Source of the DNA: Kofleriaceae bacterium
GTDB taxonomy: Bacteria; Myxococcota_A; Polyangia; Haliangiales; Haliangiaceae
NCBI GenBank assembly: GCA_018057825.1
Contig: JAGPCY010000050.1
Location: 1 to 62,201 of the forward strand
Direction: 5' to 3'
DNA length: 62,201 nucleotides
Numbering within the stretch: the first letter of the stretch is position 1; each line of letters starts with the position of its first letter. Below are positions 8,077 to 21,652 of the stretch, one piece after another. The notes below the pieces were generated by a model. The model searched no databases and had not been told where the DNA came from. It was given only the letters and a program-made list of their open reading frames with translations. The position numbers were made by a program, and so were the translations under genes.

Positions 8077-9162
8077 ATGTTCGACGAACCGCGCTTCCAC
8101 GAAAAGATGGCGGCGCTGAGCCGCCGCCACGAAGAAGTGCTGGCGTTGCTCGGCGATCCCGAGGTCATCGCTCGCCGCGCCGAGTTCAGCAAGCTGTCGC
8201 GCGAGCACGCCGAGCTCGAGCCCCTGGTCGGGGCCTGGGCGCGGTACCGCAAGCTGCGCGCCGATCTCGACGCCGCCCGCCAGATGGTGGCGGCCGAGAC
8301 CGACCCCGAGCTGCGCGAGCTGGCGCGCGACGAGGCGCGGACCCTCGACGCCGAGCGCGACGCCACGGAGCAGGCGATCAAGATCCTGCTCCTGCCCAAG
8401 GATCCCAACGACGCCAAGAACACGATGCTCGAGATCCGGGCCGGCACCGGGGGAGACGAGGCCGCGCTGTTCGCCGCCGACCTCTACCGCATGTACAGCC
8501 GGTTCGCCGAGCGGCACGGCTGGAAGTGCGACGTGATGTCGTCGTCGCCCGGGGCCGCGGGCGGATGGAAAGAGATCATCGTCCTCATCGAGGGCCAGGA
8601 CGTGTTCTCGCGGCTCAAGTGGGAGTCGGGTGTGCACCGGGTCCAGCGGGTCCCGGCCACCGAGGCCCAGGGTCGCATCCACACCTCGGCCGCCACGGTC
8701 GCGGTCTTGCCCGAGGCCGAGGAGGTCGACATCAAGCTCGAGGACAAGGACCTGCGCTACGACGTGCAGCGCGCCTCGGGCTCGGGCGGCCAGTCGGTCA
8801 ACACCACCGACTCGGCGGTGCGCCTGACCCACCTCCCGACCGGCATCGTCGTCTACTGCCAGGACGAGAAGTCCCAGCACAAGAACAAGGCCAAGGCGCT
8901 CAAGGTGCTGCGCTCGCGGCTCTACGATCACGAGCTGGCGCAGCGCCAGGCCGCCGAGCGCGACAGCCGGCGCTCGATGGTCGGCTCGGGCGATCGGTCG
9001 GAGAAGATCCGGACCTACAACTTCCCGCAGGACCGGGTGACCGATCACCGCATCGGCCTCACCAAGCACAACCTGCCGGCGGTGATCGACGGCGACCTCG
9101 ACGACATCATCGAGGCCCTGCGCGCCCACGATCAGGCCGATCAGCTCCGGGACCAGACGTGA
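8077..9162 (+). CDS. prfA: Peptide chain release factor 1
   Basis: A 361-residue class I release factor. The stop-codon recognition tripeptide is PAT at 193-195, the RF1 type that reads UAA and UAG. The catalytic GGQ is at residues 237-239 within [15 protein letters not shown], which promotes hydrolysis of peptidyl-tRNA on the ribosome. Length is normal for RF1. It follows rpmE and would usually be followed by the GGQ methyltransferase prmC, which is absent here; a lipoprotein gene overlaps its stop instead. Confident assignment. Confidence 0.97.
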   Translation: MFDEPRFHEKMAALSRRHEEVLALLGDPEVIARRAEFSKLSREHAELEPLVGAWARYRKLRADLDAARQMVAAETDPELRELARDEARTLDAERDATEQAIKILLLPKDPNDAKNTMLEIRAGTGGDEAALFAADLYRMYSRFAERHGWKCDVMSSSPGAAGGWKEIIVLIEGQDVFSRLKWESGVHRVQRVPATEAQGRIHTSAATVAVLPEAEEVDIKLEDKDLRYDVQRASGSGGQSVNTTDSAVRLTHLPTGIVVYCQDEKSQHKNKAKALKVLRSRLYDHELAQRQAAERDSRRSMVGSGDRSEKIRTYNFPQDRVTDHRIGLTKHNLPAVIDGDLDDIIEALRAHDQADQLRDQT

Positions 9163-9593
9163 TCGCTCGTGCGGCGGCCGCGCTGGCGGTGGCCGCCGGC
9201 GGGTGTAGCCAAGGCCCCGCGCTCACCGCCGACTGCGGCGGCTCGCTGGCCGGCGTGTGGCGCGCGCCGAGCGGTCGCTGGCAGGCCCTCGAGGGCCGCG
9301 GCCGCATCGAGCTGTACCCGATCGATCGCGAGCCCGCGGCCGTGTTGCCGCCCGGCGTGATGAGCGCGCCGGCGGCGATCGATCTCACCCGCGGCAGCGC
9401 TGGCCTGACCGGGACCCTGACCCGTCGCTTCGAGCGCGGCGCGCAGTTCTGCCGGGTCACCACGCCGATCGCGGCGGTGGCGTGCGGCGGCGGGGCCCTG
9501 ACCTTGACCGTCCACCCGCCGGCGCCGCCGTCGGACTGGACCACCTGCGCCGCACCGACCGCGCCCGCCGAGCCGCTGATCCTGCGGCGCTGA
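9159..9593 (+). CDS. Small lipoprotein, coupled to prfA
   Basis: A 144-residue protein starting with GTG at 9159, which overlaps the prfA stop in a GTGA junction. A short hydrophobic leader ends in VAAGGC, a lipobox-like site at about residue 16. The mature part has five cysteines and no family I recognise. The start is supported by the junction and by the immediate signal sequence, since the longer frame runs antisense-like through prfA. Coupling to a release factor gene is probably positional rather than functional. Confidence 0.65.
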   Translation: MIARAAAALAVAAGGCSQGPALTADCGGSLAGVWRAPSGRWQALEGRGRIELYPIDREPAAVLPPGVMSAPAAIDLTRGSAGLTGTLTRRFERGAQFCRVTTPIAAVACGGGALTLTVHPPAPPSDWTTCAAPTAPAEPLILRR

Positions 9594-9643
9594 CCGCCGC
9601 CGTACGGACGACAGTCCAAGGCCCCGCGCGAGCCCGCCGATCG

Positions 9644-10147
9644 CTACGAGCCGACCCGCGCCGCCAGGGCCTTGTCGAGCTTGGCCTCGTCGCCGCTGGT
9701 GTAGCTCTCGTGCATCTCGACGACGATGCCCTTGGGATCGATCACGAAGGTGGTCGGCTGGGTCGGCGGCGCGTAGATGTCGGCCGCCGCGGCCTTCTCC
9801 TCGGGCGCGTACAGCCGGACCAGATGCTTGAGCTTGAGCCCGTCCATGAACTTCTTGCCCTTGGCTGGGTCGTTGTCGAGGTTGACCGCGACGAACACCA
9901 CCTTGGGCTTCCACTTGGCGGCCAGCTTGTCCCAGGCCGGCAGCTCCTTCTTGCACGGCTTGCACCACGAGCCGCCGAAGGTCATCACGACCCACTTGCC
10001 CCGCTGGGCCTTGAGCCGCCAGGCCTTGCCGCGGCTGTCCTTGGCGCCGTCGAGCTCGGGCGCGCGGTCGCCCTTCTTGACCTCGGCGACGGCGGGAGCC
10101 GCGGTGGCCAGGGCCAGCGCGACGACGGCGATCACAGTGCGACGCAT
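9644..10147 (-). CDS. Exported TlpA/thioredoxin-like protein
   Basis: A 167-residue periplasmic thiol-disulfide protein. A signal peptide of about 21 residues ends in PAVA. The redox motif WCKPC sits in the TlpA/ResA context GGSWCKPCKKELPAWDKLA. The cis-Pro strand (QPTTFVIDPKG) is present. Such proteins reduce or isomerise cysteines in exported proteins, often in c-type cytochrome or Cu-site maturation. The gene lies 35 bases downstream of the DsbA-like gene on the same strand, so the pair is probably one operon. The ATG at 10147 is the natural signal-peptide start. Confidence 0.88.
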   Translation of the reverse strand: MRRTVIAVVALALATAAPAVAEVKKGDRAPELDGAKDSRGKAWRLKAQRGKWVVMTFGGSWCKPCKKELPAWDKLAAKWKPKVVFVAVNLDNDPAKGKKFMDGLKLKHLVRLYAPEEKAAAADIYAPPTQPTTFVIDPKGIVVEMHESYTSGDEAKLDKALAARVGS

Positions 10148-10182
10148 GGGTACTCCTGGGACGGCCCGAGGCCGGGCGAGAT

Positions 10183-11241
10183 TCACTTGCCGGCGGGCGC
10201 AGGTGCTTCGGGCGCGGCGGGCGTCGGGGCGGGCGCGGCCGGCGCGGGGGCTGCGGCCGCGGCCTTGACCGCGATCTCCTCGTCGATCGCCGCCGCCATG
10301 TACTTGGGATCGAGGGGCCCGCCGTAGGCGCGACCGTTCAGGTATAGCGACGGCGTCGAGTCGACCCCGACGTCGTTGCCGTGCTTCATGTCGGCCTTGA
10401 CCAGCATCTCGGCGGCGGCGTAGTCGGCCTCGAAGCGCGCCAGGTCGAGCCCGATCTCGGCGGCGTACTTGCGCAGGTCGTCGCGCTTCTGGTTGCCGAA
10501 CTTGCGGAACAGGATGTCGTGCATCTCGTGGAACTTGCCCTGGGCGGCGGCGGCGAAGGCCGCCTGGGCGCAGCCGAAGGAGTCCGGGTGGGCCTGGACC
10601 AGCGGGTACATCTTGTAGACCGTGCGCAGGCGGCCCTTGTTCTCCTCGATCACGCGGTCGAGGAGCGGCTTGGCCTGCACGCAGGCCGGGCAGCCGTAGT
10701 CGAAGAACTCGACCAGGGTCACCGGCGCGTCGGCCGAGCCGACCGACGGCGCCCCGGTGGTCTCGATCGGCCAGACCTTCTGGTTCTTCAGGTAGCGCTC
10801 TTCGTAGATCTCGGTGACGGTCTGGCGATCCTGCTCGTCGATGATGAGCTCGCGCACCAGGCGCACCGCGAACGGCGCGCGCACGCAGGAGGCGTCGGAG
10901 GTCACGCTCGTGCGCAGGCTGTGGGCCTTGCCGCACGGCGACGACAGCGAGCCGACCAGCGAGAAGAACAGGTCCTGCTTGGCGGCCGGCAGGGCGGCGA
11001 CGTCGTAGCCGGGTAGCGGCGTACGATCGATCGGCGCCGAGGCCCCGGCGCCGACCGTGCCCGCGCCGGTGCCGTTGGCCTTGTCGGCGGCGTTGATCAC
11101 GTCGGCCGGGTTGGCCTTGGGCCCCGTCTCCTTCTTGCACGACGCGCCGACCAGGAGGCCGGCCATCATGACCATTGCGAGCGAGCCGACCAGACGGCCG
11201 AGCAGCGACCGGTTTTCGTTGCGGTTCCGCGGCGTTTGCAC
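10183..11241 (-). CDS. DsbA-family thioredoxin-domain lipoprotein
   Basis: A 352-residue protein starting with GTG at 11241. The leader ends in LLVGASC, a plausible lipobox with Cys near residue 35. After a region of about 140 residues containing several Cys, a DsbA-like domain carries CPAC (in FFDYGCPACVQAKPLL) and the cis-Pro loop VDSTPSLYLNGR. An Ala/Pro tail closes the protein. It resembles the DsbA/vitamin-K-reductase-associated thioredoxins that oxidise exported proteins. An upstream in-frame ATG at 11361 lies inside the tetR gene on the other strand and overlaps its operator, so I reject it. Downstream partner: the TlpA-like gene. Confidence 0.85.
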   Translation of the reverse strand: MQTPRNRNENRSLLGRLVGSLAMVMMAGLLVGASCKKETGPKANPADVINAADKANGTGAGTVGAGASAPIDRTPLPGYDVAALPAAKQDLFFSLVGSLSSPCGKAHSLRTSVTSDASCVRAPFAVRLVRELIIDEQDRQTVTEIYEERYLKNQKVWPIETTGAPSVGSADAPVTLVEFFDYGCPACVQAKPLLDRVIEENKGRLRTVYKMYPLVQAHPDSFGCAQAAFAAAAQGKFHEMHDILFRKFGNQKRDDLRKYAAEIGLDLARFEADYAAAEMLVKADMKHGNDVGVDSTPSLYLNGRAYGGPLDPKYMAAAIDEEIAVKAAAAAPAPAAPAPTPAAPEAPAPAGK

Positions 11242-11308
11242 CGGTGGGTTGTAGCGAGGCCGCCGGGCCGACGCAAGCGGGGCGATCCGCGTGCGACCGC
11301 GCGCCGCC

Positions 11309-11337
11309 TTGACGTCGTGCGTCACTCGCGGTACCAG
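11309..11337 (+). promoter_or_regulatory. Candidate promoter of the tetR-etfBA operon
   Basis: TTGACG at 11309-11314 and TACCAG at 11332-11337 are separated by 17 bases. Transcription would begin at or next to the ATG at 11346, giving a leaderless or nearly leaderless mRNA that starts inside the operator. Confidence 0.4.
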
Positions 11338-11342
11338 ACGGG

Positions 11343-11360
11343 TGAATGACGGTTCATTCA
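11343..11360. promoter_or_regulatory. FadR-type operator palindrome
   Basis: TGAATGA at 11343-11349 and TCATTCA at 11354-11360 form a perfect seven-base inverted repeat with a CGGT spacer. Both half-sites are identical to those I recall for the Bacillus subtilis FadR (YsiA) box. It overlaps the start codon of the TetR gene that precedes etfBA, an ideal place for autoregulation. Confidence 0.75.
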
Positions 11361-12061
11361 TCGGCCGCTCGGCCCGGACGCGCCAGCGCCGATCCCGATC
11401 GCGCGGCCAAGCGCGACCGGATCCTCGAGGCCGCCGAGGGCGTGTTCGCGGAGCGCGGCTTCTACGCCGCCAAGGTGGCCGACATCGCCAAGGCCGCCGG
11501 GGTCGCCGACGGCACGATCTACCTCTACTTCAAGAACAAGGACGATCTGCTGATCACCCTGTTCGAGTCGCGGATGGAGCGGGTCAATCAGCTCCTGGCC
11601 GAGGCGGTGGAGGGCGCGGTGGGACCGCGCGCGCAGCTCGTGGCCTTCGTCCGCGCCTACCTCGACTTGATCGTCGCCCAGCCGACCGCGGCCGAGGTCT
11701 TGACCATCGAGCTCCGGCAGTCGACCAAGTTCATGCGCGAATACTCGCCGCACCGGTTCGGCGAGCTGCTCCGCCTCCTGGCCGGCGTGATCGCGCGCGG
11801 CCAGGCCGCCGGCGAGCTGTCGGACGCCGTCCCCGCGCCTCACGCGGCGCGCATGATCTTCGGCGTGCTCGACGAGATGGCCCTGGCGTGGCTGCTCGGG
11901 CGCGCGCCGCGGCGGCGCGGACAAAAGCCGCCGCCGACCCTGGCCACCGGCCGCGAACGCGGCAAGATGCCAGCGCCGTCCGGCAACGACTTCGACCTCG
12001 GCCGCGCCGTCGACTGGGTGGCGGCCTTCATCACCACTGGTCTCGAACGAAGGAGCCCCGC

Positions 12062-12065
<4 letters not shown>
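11346..12065 (+). CDS. TetR-family regulator, probable fatty-acid degradation repressor
   Basis: A 239-residue TetR regulator. Residues 19-65 form the N-terminal helix-turn-helix ([15 protein letters not shown], then [15 protein letters not shown]). The rest is an all-helical ligand domain. A stop codon sits directly before the ATG at 11346 and no other start precedes the HTH, so translation begins within the palindromic operator. Its stop overlaps the etfB GTG. In Bacillus subtilis the FadR repressor responds to long-chain acyl-CoA and controls beta-oxidation genes including etfBA; the shared operator and etfBA linkage suggest the same role here. The function is inferred from context and site, not from a diagnostic residue. 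Confidence 0.85.
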
Positions 12066-12889
<824 letters not shown>

Positions 12890-12991
12890 CCCCCGCGGCC
12901 GGCGCGCTCGGCGACGATGACCGTCCCCGCACCTCGTCCACCGAGTCGCGCCTCGGCCTCGCTAACCCCGACCAACAAGGATCCCACCTCC

Positions 12992-13960
<969 letters not shown>

Positions 13961-13991
13961 CCGCGACGAGGTGCCCCCAAGCCGGCGGCGT

Positions 13992-14022
13992 AGCCGGCCC
14001 CAGGGCGTGGCGCGGGCCGGCT
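13992..14022 (+). terminator. Intrinsic-like terminator after etfA
   Basis: AGCCGGCCC at 13992-14000 and GGGCCGGCT at 14014-14022 form a nine-pair stem with a 13-base loop. The arm runs into TTT at 14022-14024. It lies 31 bases beyond the etfA stop and just before the next gene's promoter box. Confidence 0.6.
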
Positions 14023-14029
14023 TTCCCGA

Positions 14030-14035
14030 TAGAGT
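14030..14035 (+). promoter_or_regulatory. -10-like box, leaderless arrangement, M3 peptidase gene
   Basis: TAGAGT lies seven bases before the ATG at 14043. No Shine-Dalgarno sequence fits in the gap, so the transcript probably begins at or very near the start codon. Confidence 0.45.
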
Positions 14036-14042
14036 CCGGGGC

Positions 14043-16253
14043 ATGACGGTCGCTCGCTCCCTCGCCTCGCTCCTCGTCGCCGCCGCTCTGTGCGGTGGCT
14101 GTGGCCCCAAGGCCACCACCAAACCTGGACCCGGCTCCGGCTCGGCGGTCGCCGAGTCGCCCGCCCACGCCGCCGCCAAGGCCGAGGTCGCGCGCCTGCG
14201 CGCCGCCGCCGAGGCCTTGCCGCTCCTGGCGCCGTGGACCGGCGACTACGGCGGGGTGCCGCCGTGGGACAAGCTCGACGCCGCGCAGGTCGGCCCGGCC
14301 TACGCCGCCGCCCTGGCCGTGCTCGACGCCGAGATCGAGGTCATCACCACCGATCCCGCGGCGCCGACCTTCGCCAACACCATCGTTCCTCTCGAGGACG
14401 CCGGCCGGCACCTCGACCGCATCGACGCGCTGTTCGGCGTGATGTCGTCGAACCTGTCGAACCCCGACGTGGTCGCCCTCGACAAGGAGTGGCAGCCCAA
14501 GCTGGCCGCCGCGTTCGACAAGATCAACTTCGACGGCGCGCTGTTCGCCCGCATCGAGGCGGTCTACGCCGCCCGCGCCGAGCTGACCGCCGAGCAGCGC
14601 CGGCTGGTCGAGCTGCGCCGCGATCGCCTGGTCCGCGCCGGCGCCAAGCTCGACGCCACCGCCAAGGCCGCGCTCGGCAAGATCAACGAGGCCCTGGCCT
14701 CGGCCTTCGCCGACTTCTCGGCCAAGGTCCTGGCCGACGAGAACACCTGGACCGTGCTGTCGAGCAAGGCCGAGCTGGCCGGGCTGTCGCCGTCGCAGAT
14801 CGCCGGCTACCAGGCGGCCGCCGAGGAGCGCGGCCTGGCCGGCAAGTGGGCCGTGGTCAACACCCGGTCGAGCGTCGATCCGTTCCTCACCACCTCGACC
14901 CGCCGCGACCTGCGCGAGCGGGTGTGGAAGAAGTTCAAGGGCCGCGGCGACAACGGCGACGGCAACGACACCAAGGCCCTGATCGCCGACATCGTGCGCC
15001 TGCGCGCCGAGCGCGCCAAGCTCCTGGGCTTCGCCACCCACGCCCACTGGCGCATGGCCGACACCATGGCGGTCGAGCCGGCGCGGGCCAAGGAGCTCAT
15101 GATGCGGGTGTGGCCAGCGGCGGTGGCCCGGGTGCGCGAGGAGGTGAAGGACATGACCGCGATCGCCAAGAAGGAGCGCGGCAACGCCAAGTTCGTCCTC
15201 GAGCCGTGGGACTACCTGCACTACGCCGAGAAGGTCCGGGCCAAGAAGTACGCCCTCGACCAGGGCCAGATCACGCCGTACTTCGAGCTCGGCAACATGA
15301 TCGCGGCGTCGTTCTGGATGGCCAAGCGGCTCTACGGCCTGACGTTCCACGAGATCACCGGCACCGTGCCGGTGTTCCACCCCGACGTCCGGGTGTGGGA
15401 GGTCAAGGGCCAAGGCGGCGCCCACGTCGGCCTGTTCTACGGCGACTACTTCGCGCGCGCCGGCAAGCGCTCGGGCGCCTGGGCCACCACCTACCGCAGC
15501 CACGAGACCTTCACCGGCAAGCCCCTGACGCCGCTGTCGTCGAACAACAACAACTTCGTCAAGGCCCCGGCCGGCCAGCCGGTGTTGATCTCCCTCGACG
15601 ACGCCGAGACCTTGTTCCATGAGTTCGGCCACGCCCTCCACAGCCTCCTGTCCGAGGTCAACTACCCGGGGCTGGGCGTGACCCCGCGCGACTTCGTCGA
15701 GTACCCGTCGCAGGTCCACGAGCAGTGGGTGCTGTCGCGGCCGGTCCTCGACACGTTCGCCAAGCACTACCAGACCGGTAAGCCGATGCCCCAGGCCCTG
15801 GTCGACAAGATCGAGGCCGCCGCGACCTTCAACCAGGGCTACGCCACCGTCGAGTATCTGACCTCGGCGATCCTCGACATGGAGCTGCACATGTTGCCCG
15901 ACGCGACCGCGGTCGACGCCGCCGCCTTCGAGCGCGACATGCTGGCCAAGCTGGGCGCGCCGCGCGAGGTCGCGCTGCGCCACCGCCTGCCGCAGTTCAA
16001 CCACCTGTTCACCAGCGACTCGTACTCGGCCGGCTACTACAGCTACCTGTGGAGCGAGGTGATGGACGCCGACACCCGCGCCGCCTTCACCGAGGCCGGC
16101 GATCTATTCGACCCCAAGGTCGCGGCCGGCATGCGCGAGCACATCCTGGCGCCCGGCAACACCACCGATCGCACCGAGGCCTACCGCAAGTTCCGCGGCC
16201 GCGATCCCGAGGTGACGGCGCTGCTCAAGAAGCGCGGGTTCCCGACCGAGTAG
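14043..16253 (+). CDS. M3-family zinc metallopeptidase lipoprotein (oligopeptidase/Dcp type)
   Basis: A 736-residue exported peptidase. The leader ends in LCGGC, giving lipidated Cys near residue 20. The catalytic motif HEFGH is at 526-530 ([10 protein letters not shown]), with the downstream Glu-containing segment ([14 protein letters not shown]) that completes the zinc site in thimet oligopeptidases and dipeptidyl carboxypeptidase. The largely helical N-terminal two-thirds is typical of the family, which cleaves short peptides. Most bacterial M3 enzymes are cytoplasmic; the lipobox places this one in the envelope, where it may recycle peptides. Four bases separate it from the next lipoprotein. 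Confidence 0.92.
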   Translation: MTVARSLASLLVAAALCGGCGPKATTKPGPGSGSAVAESPAHAAAKAEVARLRAAAEALPLLAPWTGDYGGVPPWDKLDAAQVGPAYAAALAVLDAEIEVITTDPAAPTFANTIVPLEDAGRHLDRIDALFGVMSSNLSNPDVVALDKEWQPKLAAAFDKINFDGALFARIEAVYAARAELTAEQRRLVELRRDRLVRAGAKLDATAKAALGKINEALASAFADFSAKVLADENTWTVLSSKAELAGLSPSQIAGYQAAAEERGLAGKWAVVNTRSSVDPFLTTSTRRDLRERVWKKFKGRGDNGDGNDTKALIADIVRLRAERAKLLGFATHAHWRMADTMAVEPARAKELMMRVWPAAVARVREEVKDMTAIAKKERGNAKFVLEPWDYLHYAEKVRAKKYALDQGQITPYFELGNMIAASFWMAKRLYGLTFHEITGTVPVFHPDVRVWEVKGQGGAHVGLFYGDYFARAGKRSGAWATTYRSHETFTGKPLTPLSSNNNNFVKAPAGQPVLISLDDAETLFHEFGHALHSLLSEVNYPGLGVTPRDFVEYPSQVHEQWVLSRPVLDTFAKHYQTGKPMPQALVDKIEAAATFNQGYATVEYLTSAILDMELHMLPDATAVDAAAFERDMLAKLGAPREVALRHRLPQFNHLFTSDSYSAGYYSYLWSEVMDADTRAAFTEAGDLFDPKVAAGMREHILAPGNTTDRTEAYRKFRGRDPEVTALLKKRGFPTE

Positions 16254-16256
16254 CCG

Positions 16257-17090
16257 ATGCTCCGGCGGGCCGCTGTCGTCGTCGGCGTGACCGCGCTCGC
16301 GGGTGGGTCGGCGTGTCTCGACGGCGGCGCGCCGCCGCCGGCGACCGGCTGGGCCCCGCTCGTGACCGTCCCGTGGAGCCTGGCCCCCGGGACCCAAGAT
16401 CCGGCGGTGCACGCGACCGTCGCGCCCGGCGACCTGGCGATCGGCGGCCTGCGCATCCTGGCCCCGGCGGGCACCCACGACGTCCGGGTCACCGTCGACG
16501 ATCCCGGGCTCACTGCGGCCAGCTTCCTGTTCGCCGCGGTGGTCGGCGACCCGCCGGTCGAGTTCCCGCCCGGCGTGGCCCTGCGCCTGCCGGCCGGCCA
16601 CGCCCTCGACCTCGAGCTCCACGTCTTTAACGTCACCGACGCCCCCCTCGCCGGGACCTCGGGTGTCGAGGCCCGGCTCCTCGACCCGGCCGAGATCACC
16701 GCCGAGGTCGGCGTCGTGATCGTCGGGGCGCGGACGCTCCGCGTCCCGCCGGGGATCTCGACCGCGACCAGCTCCTGCACGGTGACGGCGGCGATGACCG
16801 TCCTCGGGGTCTACCCGTATCTCCGGCAGCACGGCCGCCGCGCCACCGTGACCGTGACCACCGGCGGCGCCGACCACGTCCTCTACGACCAGCCCTACGA
16901 CACCGACCACCAGGGGCTGGTCGCGGTGGCGCCGCTGGCCGTGGCGCCGGGTGACACGATCACCACCACCTGCGTCTGGGACAACTCGACCGCGACCACC
17001 CTCGGCTACGGCGAGGGCCCCGACGGCGAGGTCTGCCACGCCCTGGTGCTGGCGGCCCCGGTCGTCGGCCGGACGTGGTGCGAGCGCTGA
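16257..17090 (+). CDS. PHM/DBH-like lipoprotein lacking copper ligands
   Basis: A 277-residue protein with a lipobox-like GGSAC at residues 16-20. The fold resembles the C-terminal domain of copper type II ascorbate-dependent monooxygenases (PHM, dopamine beta-hydroxylase): YLRQHGRR aligns with the HxH strand, then DTITTTCVWDNST and GEGPDGEVCHALVL align with the GDxxxxxC and DEMC strands. The HxH pair and the Met ligand of the CuM site are absent (the MC position reads VC), so I predict a non-catalytic member. It is transcribed with the M3 peptidase and converges on the GH114 gene. The assignment rests on motif order, not on an alignment. Confidence 0.6.
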   Translation: MLRRAAVVVGVTALAGGSACLDGGAPPPATGWAPLVTVPWSLAPGTQDPAVHATVAPGDLAIGGLRILAPAGTHDVRVTVDDPGLTAASFLFAAVVGDPPVEFPPGVALRLPAGHALDLELHVFNVTDAPLAGTSGVEARLLDPAEITAEVGVVIVGARTLRVPPGISTATSSCTVTAAMTVLGVYPYLRQHGRRATVTVTTGGADHVLYDQPYDTDHQGLVAVAPLAVAPGDTITTTCVWDNSTATTLGYGEGPDGEVCHALVLAAPVVGRTWCER

Positions 17091-17100
17091 CCGCGCCGGG

Positions 17101-18666
17101 TCACGGACACGTCGCGCGCCAGGCGTCGAGGTCGAGGCGCTTGATGATCGTCGACAGCCCGAGCGGTCGCGTCACCGCGCACACCGCCGCGGTCCGCGAG
17201 GCCGCCACGTACTCGGCGTGGAAGACCGCCTTGCCGGCGGCGATGAACGGCGTCATCGCCGCGCACTCCTCGTAGGTGAAGCACTCCTCGTTGAGCGCCC
17301 AGTCGAAGTCGCCGACCAGCTCGGGGATGATCGCCATCGCGTTCTTGAGCCCGATCGACAGGCCACGCGCGTGGGCGGTCTGGGCGAGGAACCGGTTGAA
17401 GGCGACCTGGTGGGCGGCGGTGAGCGCGAAGCCGGTGTCGTTGTCGAAGCCATCGACGTTGTCGGGCTCGACCGCGTCGCAGCCCTTGGTCTGGGCCAGC
17501 GCGATCCGGGCCGCCATCAGCTCGCGCACCGCGGAGGCGCGGATGTCGAGCCAGCGCTCGTCGGGCCAGCCGTCCATGACCCGCCCCTTGACCGCGGCCG
17601 GGAAGCTGGCCGAGTCCGGCCGCCCGGGCTCGTAGCTGCCGGCGCTGAAGTAGCAGATCACCTTCTTGCCGCTCGCGCGCAGCGCGGAGATCTGCGCCGC
17701 CGAGGTCTCGTACAGATCGACGTCGTAGACCGCGACCGGCAGCGACGGATCGAGGGTCCCCGAGAGCTGCCACTGCCAGGTCGTGCCCGGCGCCGGACGC
17801 CAGATCGTGGATGGCGGCGGTGGGGGCGGCGGCGCGTCGCCACAGGCCGCGTGCCCGGCGCAGTCGGCGCACGCGCAGCCCTCGACGTACTGATCGCACA
17901 CGCCGTCGCGATCGCAGTGCGCGGGGTTGGCGCACCACAGATCCGAGCTGCACTCGTGGCAGACGCAGTCGTCGTCGACGGTGCAGGCCGCGGGGTCGCC
18001 GCAGGTGGCGTCGGGGGTCCCGCCGGTTGGGCCTGGCGGTGGCGGCGGCGGCGGCGACGGCGCGGTGACCGGCCCGAGCGGGGTGTCGTCGGCCACCACC
18101 TCGACCGTGACCTCGCCGCGCTCGGTGGCCGCCATCGGGCCGCCGAACAGGTAGTCGGTGACCCGGTACGACGCGTCGAGCACCCAGTAGTCGACCCGGC
18201 GCTCGATCGTGCAGCTCGGGCCCTTGTCGAGGACGACCGCGATCACCGCCTTGCCGTTGGCCGGGTTGGTGACCCGGAGCCGGGTCATACAGCCGAAGCG
18301 ATCGGAGTCGGCGACGTACCAGTTGACCGCCTCCTCGCAGGCCCGGCCGCTCAGGCCGCCGCACAGCGCCTGGTAGGCCGCGCCGCGGCCCTGGGCGGCG
18401 GCGCCCGACTGGCAGTAGGGGATGCAGTTGTCATCGCCGTCGCCGTGGGTCTGGCCTGCGGCGTCGGTCCAGCAACCGAACGACGTCACGTAGTACGAGC
18501 CGGTGGGGTTGGCGCCGTGCCCGGTGGTGCCGGTGCAGGTCCACTGGCCGTTGGCGTAGGTGTTGCGCTCGTCGATCGGATCGTAGGGCGGCGGCTCCCC
18601 GGCGCAGGCGGCGAGCGACGCGAGGGCGAGGGCGAGGGCGAGGGACGCGCGGGGCGAGGACAGCAC
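17101..18666 (-). CDS. GH114-type endo-alpha-1,4-polygalactosaminidase lipoprotein with a DPBB-like domain
   Basis: A 521-residue protein starting with GTG at 18666. A repetitive hydrophobic leader ends in LAAC (Cys21). Residues about 40-180 resemble an expansin/RlpA-like double-psi beta-barrel, with a LDKGPSC strand and many Cys. A Pro-rich linker, a Cys-cluster of about 55 residues and a second poly-Pro linker follow. The last 250 residues match the GH114 barrel: YDVDLYETSAAQI, KVICYFSAGSYE and CDAVEPDNVDGF. GH114 enzymes degrade galactosaminogalactan-type exopolysaccharide. The next gene upstream in the window on this strand is the kinase at 18791; the 124-base gap holds a palindrome. Confidence 0.82.
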   Translation of the reverse strand: MLSSPRASLALALALASLAACAGEPPPYDPIDERNTYANGQWTCTGTTGHGANPTGSYYVTSFGCWTDAAGQTHGDGDDNCIPYCQSGAAAQGRGAAYQALCGGLSGRACEEAVNWYVADSDRFGCMTRLRVTNPANGKAVIAVVLDKGPSCTIERRVDYWVLDASYRVTDYLFGGPMAATERGEVTVEVVADDTPLGPVTAPSPPPPPPPGPTGGTPDATCGDPAACTVDDDCVCHECSSDLWCANPAHCDRDGVCDQYVEGCACADCAGHAACGDAPPPPPPPSTIWRPAPGTTWQWQLSGTLDPSLPVAVYDVDLYETSAAQISALRASGKKVICYFSAGSYEPGRPDSASFPAAVKGRVMDGWPDERWLDIRASAVRELMAARIALAQTKGCDAVEPDNVDGFDNDTGFALTAAHQVAFNRFLAQTAHARGLSIGLKNAMAIIPELVGDFDWALNEECFTYEECAAMTPFIAAGKAVFHAEYVAASRTAAVCAVTRPLGLSTIIKRLDLDAWRATCP

Positions 18667-18722
18667 GGTCAGGGGCTTTGCAACCGGTCGGCCAGCGCAA
18701 GTCCTTGGACCACCGACCGCGG

Positions 18723-18740
18723 TGTCGACGTCGGTCGACA
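18723..18740. promoter_or_regulatory. Palindromic candidate operator upstream of the GH114 gene
   Basis: TGTCGAC and GTCGACA flank a GTCG spacer: a perfect seven-base inverted repeat, 57 bases before the GH114 start. The geometry equals that of a TetR operator. No regulator is adjacent, and GTCGAC is common in GC-rich DNA. Confidence 0.35.
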
Positions 18741-18790
18741 GCGATCGACCGCGGCTGCTCGGCTGAGGTTGCAGTCGGCCGAGGATCGGC

Positions 18791-21648
<2,858 letters not shown>

Positions 21649-21652
<4 letters not shown>

